64,000 nucleotides of DNA from contig JAADJZ010000008.1 in NCBI GenBank assembly GCA_011032825.1, forward strand, positions 372,001-436,000, written 5' to 3'. The notes beneath the pieces are model-generated. The model was not told the origin of the DNA, did not search any database, and saw only the letters and a program-made list of their open reading frames with translations. This document shows positions 44,812 to 56,430 of the stretch, piece by piece. Numbering within the stretch: the stretch's first letter is position 1; each line of letters opens with the position of its first letter. A program made the position numbers and the translations under genes. The stretch is from Massariosphaeria phaeospora (taxonomy: Eukaryota; Ascomycota; Dothideomycetes; Pleosporales).

Positions 44812-45062
44812 GAAGCTCGTCGGAGCTTTGTTGATGGCGATATATAGAAGATATATATGACGATGGAGGGGCAGCTAGCTTTTTGAGCCGTTTCCGAACT
44901 CTGCGTCTCCATGTCAGCGTTATCCAGCGCACCGCGGGGTATGTAACCTATGTGATATGATATGATACCTTGAACCCACATCCTAAGTAGTAAGAACATG
45001 CCTTCTATCTCTCCAAATCCAACACCGATGGATTAGCTACTCTATATACGTGCCCAGCGCGT
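44812..45062 (+). repeat. Direct repeat copy B (~250 bp)
   Basis: Diverged second copy of 42923-43165 in the same orientation, about 1.9 kb downstream. It is preceded by an AAAAG microsatellite. Confidence 0.8.
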
Positions 45063-45609
45063 CGCTCTATCTACCTACCTACCTACCCACCTACCCTGCT
45101 TAAAACTCCGTATGTATACAGCACAGAAGCAAACCGCCTACACACACCGCGACCAGAATCCGACAACTCAGTGTTGTTACAAAAAATCGGGGTCAATTAC
45201 TATTAAAACCGCCATGATCCGTTCCGATCCGGGACATGGGGCATGCTCGATGGCAACTATGTATGCAGGCAGATACCCAAAGGTTCCGCGAAGAGAGGTA
45301 GACAGGTCGATAGATAGCCCAAGCCAAGCCAAGACAAGACAACAACTCATATATACGTACGCACGTGAAGCATCACGCAATGGCTTTCCGCCAATCCCAA
45401 TGCCAATGCCAATACCCATCCATGTAGATGCCAATGTCTGTCAATAATGCCAATGATGGATCCGAATCGTCCCAATCATAGTCGTGTGTCCGTACAGCGT
45501 ATCGTCATAAAAGAGGGTGGATGCCGATAGGCTCCGAAATTCATCGTTGATTCGTATTACCCGTAGATATCGGAACGGAATTGATGCTTTCCACCTTGTC
45601 GAAAGTGAT

Positions 45610-46743
45610 TTACAACATCGCAACGAGCGCGAATAGCGCAGCAGTGATGGCACCGAGGCCGTATGCGGACGTAGGCGCAGCACCTTGGAACTCAGACGGG
45701 GTGCTGGGCGAGGCGGTGGAGTTGCCGGGCGTGGTCATGTTCCCAGTGGGCGTCGGCGCCTGGGGCTGGCCGTCGGAGATCTGCGTGACAGGCGGCGGAA
45801 GCAAGGTGGTAGCAGGAGCTTGGGGCTGGCCGTCGGAGATCTGAGTCACAGGAGCGCCAGTGGCGGAAGGAGCCTGGGGTTGACCATCGGAGATCTGGGT
45901 GACGGGAGCGCCAGTGGCGGAAGGAGCCTGGGGTTGACCATCGGAGATCTGGGTGACGGGAGCGCCGGGAGCGGTAGGAGCCTGGGGTTGACCGTCGGAG
46001 ATTTGGGTGACGGGGGCGCCGGGAGCGGTGGGAGCTTGAGGCTGGCCATCCGAGATCTGGGTGACGGGTGCAGCTGTAGCGGTGGGTGCTTGGGGTTGGC
46101 CGTCGGAAATCTGGGTGATGGGCGCCTCTGGCAGAGCGGTGGAGGCAATGGGCTGGCCATCAGGGCTCTGAGAGATAGCGGGGACGGCAGTGGTGGCAAT
46201 AGGTTGGCCGTCTGGGGACTGGGACGCCGGTGAATCACCAGCACCTTCCCGCGCTACCATGTAGATGGGCTCGCACTGCGGGGCCCAGGAGCGGTCGTAA
46301 AGGTTGCTGATTTCGCCTGACTTGCACTGGTACCACACAGCAGAGCCGTCGAGCGCGATCGATCCGTTGGAGCACACCGAGAAGCCAGAGGTCTTGAGGG
46401 CGCCGGCCTGGGGTGGAGAGTCGAACTGGAATCTTCAAAAGCGTCAGCAAACATTGTCAATGGCTGGGAAGAACAAAGGCAGTAGTGCTTACTGGAAGTT
46501 GTCCGCAATGTACGCAGTGCGGTCAGCTTGATCCTTCAGGTTTCCACCTTCGAGAGTAAGCGTCAGAACACCGGCAAGCTGGCGTCTCTCAACCCTCCGC
46601 TTGGTGGACGCCGTGCTCGCATTGACGGTCGTGATGGTGAACTGTCCATCGCGGGAGTCAGAGCAGCCTTCCGGGGTGGAACTCTGCGGCATCGGGGTAG
46701 CCAGAGCGGAGGCCGCAAGGGCGAGGGCAACGAAGGTCTTCAT
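45610..46743 (-). CDS. PIR-repeat, probably GPI-anchored cell-wall protein
   Basis: Model: complement of 45610-46432 and 46493-46743 (1074 nt, 357 residues). Signal peptide MKTFVALALAASALA; dibasic sites (KRR, ERR) in TKRRVERRQ suit Kex2 processing. An N-terminal domain with cysteines (GCSDSRDGQFTI, CSNGSIALDGSAVWYQCKSG, SWAPQCEPIYM) follows. Nine PIR-like repeats span about 175-310: two of SQSPDGQPIA and seven of TQISDGQPQAP, mostly on an 18-residue (54-bp) period. The end is Ser/Thr-rich, then a hydrophobic tail (YGLGAITAALFALVAML) fit for a GPI signal. PIR repeats bind beta-1,3-glucan through an alkali-sensitive ester at the Gln. Having both PIR repeats and a GPI-like tail would give two wall attachments. 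Confidence 0.92.
45748..46140 (-). repeat. Tandem 54-bp coding repeats
   Basis: Seven units encoding TQISDGQPQAP plus a spacer. Two adjacent pairs of units are nearly or fully identical at the DNA level, which points to recent expansion or homogenisation. Confidence 0.85.
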
Positions 46744-49195
46744 GGCTGCTGAAGGTCGACGATGGAAATGCGGGAGGAAAACGGTTGTGGTGGTGCGATG
46801 GAGAACGAAGGGGTGGGGACTGATGAACGAGGTATCAATCCAGGAACGCAGGAACTTAAAAGCGACAAGTGACGAGTGACGAGGACCGCGAACGAATCGG
46901 TTGGAACGGCAACAGGTAAGCACGAGAGCGAGAGTGAAAGAAAAAAAGGCAAAGTCTGGAGACGGTGGGACAGCTATATACTTAGCCAGCGGATGGAAGC
47001 CCAGGGCACTGGCTTAGGGCATGGGACGTATCACATCCAGATCGGCCATATCAGAGACGGCAAACGAGACCATGGATCAGCATCCACGCGTCAATAGCCT
47101 ACAGCGCCCGGGCCCAGTGGTGAATGCGCCAGCTGTAAGCGTCGCCTAGAGTGACGAGCGGTGCGGTGAAAAAAAAGGCTGGCCGTGAACGGCTAATCCA
47201 GCGGGTTACGGTGCGGCGTTATTGGCCCGGCGGCGTGAACCAACCCCTCTTTTACGCTCGTCGCTCTGCGCCGTTGCTTGGAGTTTCCTCATCCGACCTC
47301 CCGCCCCCTCTTGTTCCTCTTGTTTGCTGCTAGCCCGCAGCCTCTTTCCCGCCTCCCGAGATCCATACATAGTCCAGCTAGGCAGTTCCGTGGCCTTGTA
47401 CGGCGTAGTCAACTCTGAGGATACTTTTAGCCGCGGCGGTGGCGGTGGCGGGGAAACCTATCCACAGACCATGCCGGCCACCCAGCACAACCGCGACGCC
47501 GTGTTCGCACAAACCGCCTTGCTCTCCAGACCAGCGGCGCTGGACACCGAACCCCCCAGAGCCGCGCCTGAGAAGAAAGTCAGCGGCCGGCGGTTGCAAA
47601 TAATAATGCGGCGCTGATGGTACGCGCGGACGGAGGCGGATGCAGCGGTGGTGGATGGTTGCCCGGCCCACCTGCACGCCAGATGTGCAGGTCAATTCAA
47701 TACTCGCTGGCGGCGGGCAGGTGAAGGTGGTGCATTTGGCTGGCTGCAGGCCGTGGCCGGCGTGATTGGGCGCGGGCAGCAGAAAAGACAGACGTTGGGT
47801 GCGTGCGATTCGCGGGCCATGTCCGGTCCGCGGTGGTTGAGGTGACGTCGACATCAGGCGGCCCCTGCGATCGCTAGCGGCACTAGCGCACGCCAAGGCC
47901 ACCGTGTGGGGTAGGTGGTGGCGCTTGGACTCAAGCCACTCGCGGCCCCGCCAGCTCGCTCAACACGGCGTACGAGACGACTCTCTCTCAAACCCGTCCG
48001 GCTTCGTGTCGATTTTGCCGTACAGACGGACGTCTCGTTGTTTTGCGACAGCACTCCCGTCGCCGTCCATCTGTCTTCCGACTGAGCTCCGCGGTAGTCA
48101 TCTACTACTCCCGTTGACCATCGAGTCCTCCACGTTTCAGTATCTCCTCGTCCGAGCTGCTCCATCTCACCTCTGTATCCCAGGTAACACGACCTGCAGT
48201 CAGCCCTCAGCCCTCAGCGCATGCAGTGTGCGATGCGCTGCAGAAGAAAGACCAAGAGCAGCAGTAGCGTCGTCCTGTCACTGCCATCAGTCGCACAGCA
48301 GCACCCCGACCTGCCTCTATCGACATCGGCCCGGCCTGCCACCCCCCGCCATCGATTGGCTGCGCAGCCCCGCCCCGCCCCGGCCACACCACGACAGCAG
48401 CAGCAGCCCGGCCATGTCGCTGCCTGGGGTTTCACGGCGTGCCGCGTCTACCAAGCCAAGAGCAGTCCGTACTGCTTCAGGCAGTGCGTTTGTTTATCTT
48501 TCGAAGGGAAGGTCTCGATCCAAGACGGAAGGATTCGCTGCTGAGGGCTCGGCAATCGCCATGATGCTGGTGCTTGTTATGATGCGGGGGCGGGCGCGGA
48601 GGCTGCTGCATCGGCGCCAACCCAACCCAACCCGACCTTCTGCGTTTTTGTTGGCTGGGAGATGTGCATCGGCATGGCTGGTTGCCTGCCTCTACTTCAG
48701 CCTCCTGCCAGTCTCGCAGCGTCAAAACAAACAAGCAGGCAGGCATTGCCTCATCGAGTCTCGCTGCTAGACTCAGACCATTCTCGCAATTCAGGCACTA
48801 GGTTGAGCATATTAGGTAATCGCACAGTTCTAGTGCACCTAGAATACGCTACGGTAGGTACGAGTACAGGTACAAGATCATCATCTTAAGCAGTTTCCCC
48901 ACTTGCTATTTTTAACCATCTAGAGTTTTAAAGACCGTCTCTAGGAAACTAGGTTGGAAAGGCACAATTGCTCAAAAGAAAAATATTTGGAAGACCAGAT
49001 TCAGAAGGCGACATTGCATGGTATGCGAGCGCTGAACCACACCCTTCGTTTCTATATCCATATCCACATCGATATCGAGATCCATACCATCTCCAAGTAG
49101 CCCTCCAACTCTATCCCTCCCTAGTATCCTTCCACCTTACTTCCTGCCCTCTTCCTTCTCTCCCCCTATCCCCCTCCTCTCTCCACCCTACCCTC
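46744..49195. other. 2.45-kb intergenic region, no supportable gene
   Basis: Long frames on both strands (for example 288 codons at 47904-48770) have low-complexity, Arg/Pro/Ser/Cys-rich content typical of GC-rich chance frames. No domain, signal peptide or splice logic was found. A long 5' leader or a non-coding RNA cannot be excluded. Confidence 0.4.
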
Positions 49196-49459
49196 CTACT
49201 TCCCCTCCCCCGCCCTCTTCACCCCACCCGCAACCTTCCCCGCGCCCTCCTCCACACTCGTCGTCGCATCCTTAATGCCCTTCGCCACCGGCCTTCCCGC
49301 ACTGCCCGTGGCGCCCTCAACCGTCTCGCCGACGCCGCGGCCCAGCGCGCCGACGACGCCGCCGAGCGTGTTGGTGACGCCGCCGAGTGTGTTGCCGACG
49401 GTCGATGTGACGAATTTGACGCCCGAGGTTAGGCCGGAGTCTTGCTGGCCGATGGGCAT
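49196..49459 (-). CDS. Small LEA-like hydrophilic repeat protein
   Basis: 87 codons, single exon. Nearly all of it is a Gly/Thr/Val repeat of the form VGNTLGGVTNTLGGVVGALGRGVGETV, then KGIKDATTSVEEGAGKVAGGVKRAG, with an 11-residue-like periodicity, no Cys and no Trp. Such short amphipathic, Gly-rich proteins are widespread in Pezizomycotina and resemble group 3 LEA/dehydrin-like stress proteins. A protective role in desiccation or spores is inference. Upstream lies a GGGTTT-type repeat. Confidence 0.75.
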   Translation of the reverse strand: MPIGQQDSGLTSGVKFVTSTVGNTLGGVTNTLGGVVGALGRGVGETVEGATGSAGRPVAKGIKDATTSVEEGAGKVAGGVKRAGEGK

Positions 49460-49483
49460 GGTGGTGAGGGAGAGTTGGTTGGG

Positions 49484-49532
49484 AGGAAGTTTGGGGTTTG
49501 GGTTTGGGTTCGGGTTTCGGGTTTCGGGTTTT
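49484..49532. repeat. Telomere-like GGGTTT/GGGTTTC repeat
   Basis: A run of gggtttgggttcgggtttcg-like units in the 5' flank of the LEA-like gene. It is short and interstitial. Confidence 0.75.
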
Positions 49533-50003
49533 GCTTAGGGTGGTGTATGTAGTAGGAGGTTTTGGTGAGGTTTTAATAGTGTGTATGGGATGGTGGGGCT
49601 GAACGGAGAGGAGCTGAGCTGAGCTGAGCTGGGCATGAGTGTGTTTTAAACTTGGTGAATGGGTATGACGTCATGTTGCACGTGTGCCCAAACCAACCTT
49701 CGCGTCGTGGGGCAGGTGCATCCATGTTGCCGCGACCCTAGCCATGGACACAGGATTCTTCAACGTATGGGGTCACCGCACTAGCAATACGGCAGAAGCT
49801 GCTTTCAGCAAATGTGATCGATAAGGAACACGATGGTAAGTGGGTACATTAGTGGGCATACCTCCTCGCTGGTACACGATCATTGTACAGCCGGTCTACC
49901 CAATCCTACTCTTCGAGTTGGTGTGTATTGCTGTCCCCTCAATTGCCCAATGAACTAACTGAGGGTTCTTGCAGAAAAGTTCCCGCTGTAGCGAAGAAGT
50001 CAT
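49533..50003. other. Intergenic region, no gene seen
   Basis: It contains a short gagctgagctgagctgagctg repeat near 49609-49630. Confidence 0.4.
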
Positions 50004-51140
50004 TTAGATCGTAATCTCCCCACCCTCCAGCAAGGCATATGCAGCATCCAGACGTTGGCCCCAAGTATTCAAAACGGCAGGCTCGCTCTTTGCCTCAGCC
50101 TTGAACGTCTTGTACGTGTCCCACCAGATGGTATTGGAGCGCCGGGGCATGACGAACCAGGCTACCATGTCCTGCTCTTCGATCTCGTCCAGATCCAACA
50201 TGACGTATGCCTTCGCGCGCGATTCAATTCCGGGGAAATCATATCGAGTAACGTACAGTCGGTTTCCGATGCGATGCTCGTTGCATCCGACTCGGTGGAT
50301 GGCCAGTACGGAGAAGAGCACCATGGTGGAAATGGAGACCAGTTGCATCGGCTCCGTGGCGAGTGCCAGTAAGACGACGTGAGAGGCAAAGGCAAGCCAG
50401 CCAAGGCCACGCATAAGAAGGTGCAGTTTACGTCCTGTGGGCTTCGCTTCGGTCAAGAAACATTGGACGAAGATACCCCGCGTGGCTTCAATGGCGACAG
50501 CCTGACCTGTGGGGAGAGTGACGAACAGTTTTGCCGACTGGGCCTGGCTTCCTTTGCCTGCGTTCTCCATGTGCTCGTTTAAGCTGTCGCGGCATGCGCG
50601 TAAGATGCTCTGACGCACCAGCATGCAGACGATGAGAGCTGAGACGGAGAAGTATCCATAGAAGTCGCCCACATGGAACGCGAACGCAGACAGATAGCCG
50701 TAGACCAGGATGGAAGCGATCAAAGTGCAGCTCCGACCCAAGTAATGAGGCCTCGCAGGAGCATCTTCAAAGTGGAGACATGTAGAGCTGTTGGTGAAGT
50801 TTTGGCTCAAGAGCCAGCGGGTGAACCAGGCACTGAGTTCGGTGGCCCTGACGCCCTCTGTGATGTTGTACAGCGCAAATCCAGGGATGGGCTCGGCGAA
50901 AGCATTGCTTGCGAAGATGTAGTCGGCCAGGGTAGGAAAGAACTCTGCGAATGGCGAATGGACTAGGCGACCAAAGGCTTGCTGAAGACTGGCGGCTCCG
51001 AGTAGGGGGATTAGGCCCAGGATAAGGTAACCACCATTGGAGAAGCCTGGAGCAGTGGGGCTCGCCGTAGGGTACAAGAACCTGCAGCTCTGTTAGTTGC
51101 TTGCAGCTCTAGAAGGGTGCAAGCAAAAGACTGACTCCAT
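50004..51140 (-). CDS. Polytopic membrane protein of unknown function, with a 5-nt first exon
   Basis: Model: complement of 50004-51081 and 51136-51140 (1083 nt, 360 residues). The long exon has no ATG at its 5' end. An intron 51082-51135 (donor GTCAGT, AACTAAC branch site, CAG acceptor) joins it to ATGGA, giving MEFLYPTASPTAP. Hydrophobic segments: GGYLILGLIPLLGAASL (about 18-35), LIASILVYGYLSAFAF, GYFSVSALIVCMLV, LAFASHVVLLALA, and LVSISTMVLFSVLAI. Three N-glycosylation-type NxS/T sites (NIT, NFT, NSS) lie in the first lumen-facing loop. The C-terminal 100 residues are soluble (YDFPGIESRAKAYVMLDLDEIEEQDMVAWF). I do not recognise the family. Confidence 0.75.
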
Positions 51141-51827
51141 GCTTGTTTCGCGCTGGGGATGCGGGTTTGTTGTATCGTCAATTGTCAGTGCTGCGGTGGT
51201 TAGGCTGGACGTCTAGCAGTTCCCAAGCACGGGCTTTGGTGGCTGGTGAAAAGGTACATGTGTCCCAAAACGTTGGGTGCAAGTGTGCGTGTGCAAGTTA
51301 CTGGCTTTCACTGCAGTGAGTGAGTTGAGGCAATTAACACGCTACGGTTTGGAGAAAAGAATTGGGTTAGTTGAGAGACTGTATTGATTAGTTGGTGAGC
51401 AAGCTGTTATCACGAGACGTGAGAGGGTTGGATTGCCATGGTCCGCAGCCAGCGCACCTACTGCGATGAGGCCAGAGAAGAGCGTCACACTTGGTGGCCA
51501 ATAACGGCGCGCTACAGCGTGTACTCACAGGTCTGTGCCATCCAACAGGGTCCGCGGGTCCACCAAATCAGACGACGCGAGCGGTCAGAGATAGAGCCAG
51601 GCGTGAATGCTCGCGAAGTGCGTGCGGACTGCGAACTGGTGGGCGGGAGGCTGCATCGTGACGACCTGACTGTGATGGAGGAACGAAGCTTGGGGGGGAG
51701 TCGCTAAGCCCTGTTCGGCGGGCGCGTCTAGGGTCCAGGGGGAGGTGATCGGAGACCCGCACCCGCATCGTCACTCCCGCACACCTCGCCCACGCATTCA
51801 ACAGCTCTCCACCAGCTCACCGTTGCA

Positions 51828-51858
<31 letters not shown>

Positions 51859-51965
51859 CCGCCCGCCCGACGTCCATGGCTGGCCAGTAGCCATGCCGCC
51901 CAACCCCTTCGACCGATGAGCTGCCCGCCGCCGTGCAGCAATCCCCCCCGAGAGCGTCGCGGACC
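51141..51965. other. Divergent 5' region of the membrane-protein and Rgp1 genes
   Basis: 825 bp with no gene. A (GCCGTC)n microsatellite lies at about 51828-51857, probably in the Rgp1 leader. Confidence 0.4.
51828..51857. repeat. (GCCGTC)n microsatellite
   Basis: About five gccgtc units in the presumed 5' leader of Rgp1. Confidence 0.85.
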
Positions 51966-54633
51966 ATGTCCGCGTCGTCGAACATCCGCGTCTTCGTCCA
52001 ATGGAAGAAGGCGACCGTGTTCGCCGGCGAGGACGTCGAGTGCACGATAACCTTCAAGAACGTGGCCTCAGCTCACGATGCCCGCGGCCGGTCGCCCATG
52101 CGCGCTGCCAAACCGAACGGCTTCGCGCCCGGCGGGGAACGACAGCGCAAGCTGCCCCCGGTGCATTCTTCGACGCGGCCCTCGATATCGCGCAATTCGT
52201 CGTTCGCGTCCCAGGCACCGCCGTCTTATATACGCGGCCACAAGCCCGCCTTGTCGTTGCACACGCCGTCGACGGTGGGAGAGCGTCGGTCTCCTGGCCC
52301 CCCTACCGGAGCGTCCACTCATGGAAGCACTACCCCTGGCCACAGACATGGGAGGTCGCTCTCAATCATGTCCATGGGGACCGACGCTGCTACCGAAGTC
52401 GATCGAGGCGCACCTCTGCGCCGTCCTGGCCGAGGCCATGGCCGGTCGGCCAGTCTCCAGGTTGTGCCTGGCCGACCGAGTTCCTTTTCAGGTACTCGCA
52501 CTCTCTACGCGCATTTTACTAGGCTAATCATTCATGGCAGGCTCACCCGCCCTCCGATCGGCGCCTCATCATTCTTCGCTTCTGAGCGGCGCTTCCTCCC
52601 CGCCGATAATATACGAGCCGTCACATGGGTTCCCACTTCCCACGCGACCCGCGAAAAGATCACCCGTCATTTCTACCGCTCCGAACACTCCCGCGTTCCA
52701 TAACTCCTCACGGAAACCATCCGGCTCTTTCTCGCAAAACTTCAAGTTTCCCGCAAGCCCACCTGGACCCCACGCGCCCACCGAACACTCTAATAACAAC
52801 CATAGCCCGCTGGGCACGCAAATCAAGACCCCGCAGGTGCAGGGGACTCCCCCAAGACCACCGGAAGACCCTCTGCCGATCTCTACCCTAGAAAACCTCT
52901 CCCCTGTGGCGCGGATACTGTCAGGATCGAGCATGAACGGCACTCCTAGAAGTAGCGGGGAATTCTACTCAATGAGTAACAATTCTACTGAAACATTGGC
53001 CTCAGAATACATGGCTCATCCGACAGCTCGACTTCTTCCTAGGGCGATCCACCAAAGGCAAGGTTCTCAACTGGCCCCTCCTAGCCAGCAGAGATACCCG
53101 GAAAGCCTCATGATGGGGTATGCGCAGGTCATGGGGTCTTTTACTTTGGATGGCTCTTTAATCAACCAAGCGCCCTTCGAAGAGGTGAAAAGGAAAGGCG
53201 TCGTTGGCGGGCAGGGAAGCGGTGGTGTAGTGGGAGTTGAAAGACCGAAGCGAGATAGTGGCTTGTTTGGTGCCCTAGGTTGGGGCAATATTGGCGAGTC
53301 ATTGGGAGGCCTGTTGGGCTCCTCAGAGCCGTCCAGCATTCGTGAGATGAGAGGGATTGCCAGCTCAAAGACCGTACCTCTAATCACTACCCCCCAGTCC
53401 ATTTTGTTCGTCGACCTGCGACTCGCTCCAGGAGAGAGCCGGAGCTATACATACAGTTTTACGCTACCTCGAGGATTACCCCCGACGCATAAGGGGCGGT
53501 CTATCAAGGTCGTCTACAACCTAACAATAGGTACTCAGCGGGCGGGAACGTCTAGAGACCAACAAGTGAAGCATGTCGAGATTCCTTTCCGGGTCTTTGG
53601 CAGCGTAAACAGTGAGTCCCCTTCTTGCTCTATAACAGGTACTTACTAACATTGTTCAGGTCGAGGCGAAATATTAGGACACGACTTAATGTCGCCCTAC
53701 ATCATCTTGCGTGATCAAGCTCGAACGGCGAGCGTAGATTCCCCAGCAGTCGGCTTGAAGACTCCTCCCCTCAAGAAACCAGCTGCAACCGAAATCGCCA
53801 CAAACACTCCAGCATTCAATGACTTCCTGGAATACGTCGACAACCTTCTCGACCGGCCACGGCACAACTCCAGTATGGGCCTTCTATCCCCTACAGGCAC
53901 CATACCAGGCCGCTCCTCGATAGTCGAAGAGCCCCAGACAATGAAAGAAACCATCGACCTCGCCATCCTCCGCAGCAACCTCACCGGCGCGGAGAACCAG
54001 AGCGCGAACCGGTTCGAGATTGCGCGCAGCGGCCAGCGCGTCGCCGTCATCATGCTGGCCCGCCCGGCCTACCGCCTAGGCGAAACCATGTCCGCCGTCA
54101 TCGACTTCACCAACGCCGTCATCCCCTGCTACTCGCTGCACGTGTCGCTCGACTCGGCAGAGAAGGTCGACCCGGCCATCGCCCTGCGCTCCAACGCGTC
54201 CATCTACCGCGTCACCCGCAAAGTGCACGCCGCGCTATCCGAAAACGCCCTCTTTGCGCAGCGCCTCGCCTTCGCGCTGACGATCCCGCCGTCTGCGACC
54301 CCGGAGTTCATCACCAGCGGCGTTAGCCTCGAGTGGAAGCTGCGCATCCAGTTCATCACGCCGCGGTTGACGCCGCACGAGGACAGTGGCGGCGGTGGCG
54401 GTAGCGAAGAAGCGCGGGGAGGAGCAGGAAGAGGAGGAGGAGGAGGTGCGGCGCCCGCCTGGCACGATGATCTGCTGGAGGAAATCGCGAGTGATGATCG
54501 CGGCGTCGTGTTGGCGGCTGCGGAGAGACTGCCTGCTGAGAGCTTCGAGGTGCAGGTTCCCGTGCGCGTCTACGGCGCTGTGAGCGGCGCGCCTGAGGCG
54601 ACTGTTGCGGACGACGAGGGCAGGCCGATATGA
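51966..54633 (+). CDS. RGP1: Rgp1-family protein (Ypt6/Rab6 GEF subunit)
   Basis: Model: 51966-52491, 52541-53611, 53660-54633 (2571 nt, 856 residues). It starts MSASSNIRVFVQWKKATVFAG, the first strands of the arrestin-like Rgp1 fold (VFAGEDVECTITFKNVA). A long Ser/Pro-rich disordered insert follows (about 30-400). The fold then resumes with SILFVDLRLAPGESRSYTYSFTLPRGLPPTHKG, IKVVYNLTIGTQR, HVEIPFRVFGSVN, FEIARSGQRVAVIMLARPAYRLGETM and IPCYSLHVSLDSAEKVDP. Rgp1 with Ric1 activates Ypt6/Rab6 for endosome-to-Golgi traffic. The Gly-rich insert near 790 (GGGGGSEEARGGAGRGGGGG) is low-complexity. ATG 51966 is the first in frame, and it starts directly at the conserved strand. Confidence 0.92.
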
Positions 54634-55043
54634 TGGGAAGCTGATGGGTAGGAGCGGAGTGTGTGGGTGTAGTCGTTCGCGTTTAGGTAGTGTAGTGCGT
54701 CTGTGTATATATGCTTTTGTTTCTTTTTAATTGGTGTGGTTGCCAGATCGGACACCCCCCCCCCCCCATCCCATAGCCCGTGTCCTATTGCTCAGATCAG
54801 AAGAGAAAACCAAAATTCTCCCACAACCGGTACGATTCAATCCCTTGTCGTAAACTCATATCTATCATACCTGTCAGTTATTATTAGCACTTTGATTCTC
54901 GTCTCTGTTTTGGAGCTTAGCTTAGCTTAGCTTCTCTTTCTCTTCTCTCTCTCTCTCTCGCTGTTCATCTATGCCGTACCTCGTTTTGTTCTTATTAATG
55001 CAAACGCAATGTAACGCAACGCATAGACAGATGCTCTGTCTCT

Positions 55044-55117
55044 GTCTGTCTATCTATCTATCTATATATCCATTCATCCATCCATCTATCCATCCATCTA
55101 TCCATCCATCCATCCAC
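55044..55117. repeat. (CTAT)n/(CATC)n tetranucleotide repeat
   Basis: Alternating tcta and catc units over about 70 bases. Confidence 0.85.
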
Positions 55118-55634
55118 ACACCTATACCAAACCCCTACTCCTACTCCCCCTTCTCCTTTCACAAGATTTCCCACCATGTAAGAAGCAACCTTTTTGACTA
55201 TTGCCGAGTATACACTACCGCACCGACTGACTCAACTCCACTTCCAAACACGTTTTTTTTATTATCAATTGCCCTTCTCTGCTCCTCTCTCCTTCTTGTC
55301 TGCCTTTGCCTCTGCCGAGTTTGAAAACAAGTGGAGTTTTGAATTTGAAGGTTTGCGTGAGTTCGAGTGAGCAAGTATAAGGATTATACCTAGCGTACGT
55401 AGTACCTGTGCTCAAGTTTCCTTTGCGAACCGAACGTTTGCTTTTTGTTGGCATGTCTGCTTCATTAGTTGGTTAGGTTAGATTGGGTTGAGTTGGGTTG
55501 GCTGGCTAGGTATAACGCCTTCTTACCTTCTCAATTTCTTACCTACCTACTTCCTACATATCCCATCATACATGAATGCTCTGCATAGTTATGATGATGA
55601 AGTCAGGATTGCCAGTTACCTAACGTGAGGCCAT

Positions 55635-55660
55635 CATCGTCGTCGTCGTCGTCGTCGTCT
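55635..55660. repeat. (GTC)n trinucleotide repeat
   Basis: Seven gtc units, then gtcttcg. Confidence 0.85.
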
Positions 55661-56430
55661 TCGTCTTCCAGTGCATTACCTACGCAAATCCTATCTATCC
55701 CACATACGGCTTTCGACATTGCTTGTAGGGAAGAGAAGGGCGGGGGAGATGTACAGGTGCCCATCACAGTTGTACCTACTCCGTTCGCGACCCTATACCC
55801 CCCCTAAAGCACCAACCCACATTCACTCTTCACCACACAAACAATTTCACGCCAAGCAAGCAAAAAAAAAAAACAATGCAGTGAGCAAGTGAGTGAGCAA
55901 ATGCCCCATTATCATTTCCACTAATCTGAATCACGGAGAAGAATATCCCCTAGACAGGAAAGATCACAAAGCCCCTCTTTTTTTTGTTTTCCGGCGGTGA
56001 CAAACACCAAACCATGTAATTTCCATCTCTGCCCTCTGAACTGGCCGCTCGTCTTCCCTGATACTCGCATACCAGAGTCTTGACTTTGCTAATCGCACGT
56101 CATTCCAGTACTCACTCATTATACATGCGTTCGCATTCGCATTCCGTAATTTGCCTTGCCTGTCCTCCGGGTATCCCATTCGCAGTCCTCGTTATTTACC
56201 GGGTGTGGCGGCGCTCATTCGTTCGTTCGTTCGTTCATTGAAAAATCGGTAACCGTGTAAACTTGCAGGATTTGTCGACGGCTCGCAGGGGGAAGGAAAA
56301 CAGCCAGATGGTTGGAGTGATGGGCGAAAGTAGACTGATGACAGGAGTTGAGTTGAGCTCTGGACAGAATTCCTCGATAGCCTTTGACAAACTCACCTCC
56401 AGACCAATTTCGAAGGGTTGGATTGGGAGT

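Larger units (their letters stand above)
42757..45609. other. 2.85-kb gene desert with duplicated and palindromic sequence
   Basis: No gene can be supported. It is made of a direct duplication (42923-43165 and 44812-45062), a foldback element with a perfect palindrome (about 44195-44510), an (AAAAG)n run (44740-44772), a CTAC repeat (45071-45101), and AT-rich filler. Confidence 0.5.
54634..56430. other. 1.8-kb microsatellite-rich intergenic region
   Basis: No gene. It contains a C-run (54767-54777), (CT)n (54940-54959), (TATC)n/(CATC)n (about 55044-55117), (GTC)n (55635-55660), an A-run near 55862-55874, and (TTCG)n (56217-56235). Confidence 0.6.

Noticed and set aside
47904..48770. 288-codon plus-strand frame
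   Set aside because: Ser/Arg/Cys-rich with no recognisable domain or signal peptide, and equally long frames exist on the opposite strand nearby, so a GC-rich chance frame is likely.
54900..55700. Microsatellites that could suggest a CRISPR-like or structured array
   Set aside because: Simple 2-4 bp repeats without spacers; ordinary fungal intergenic sequence.
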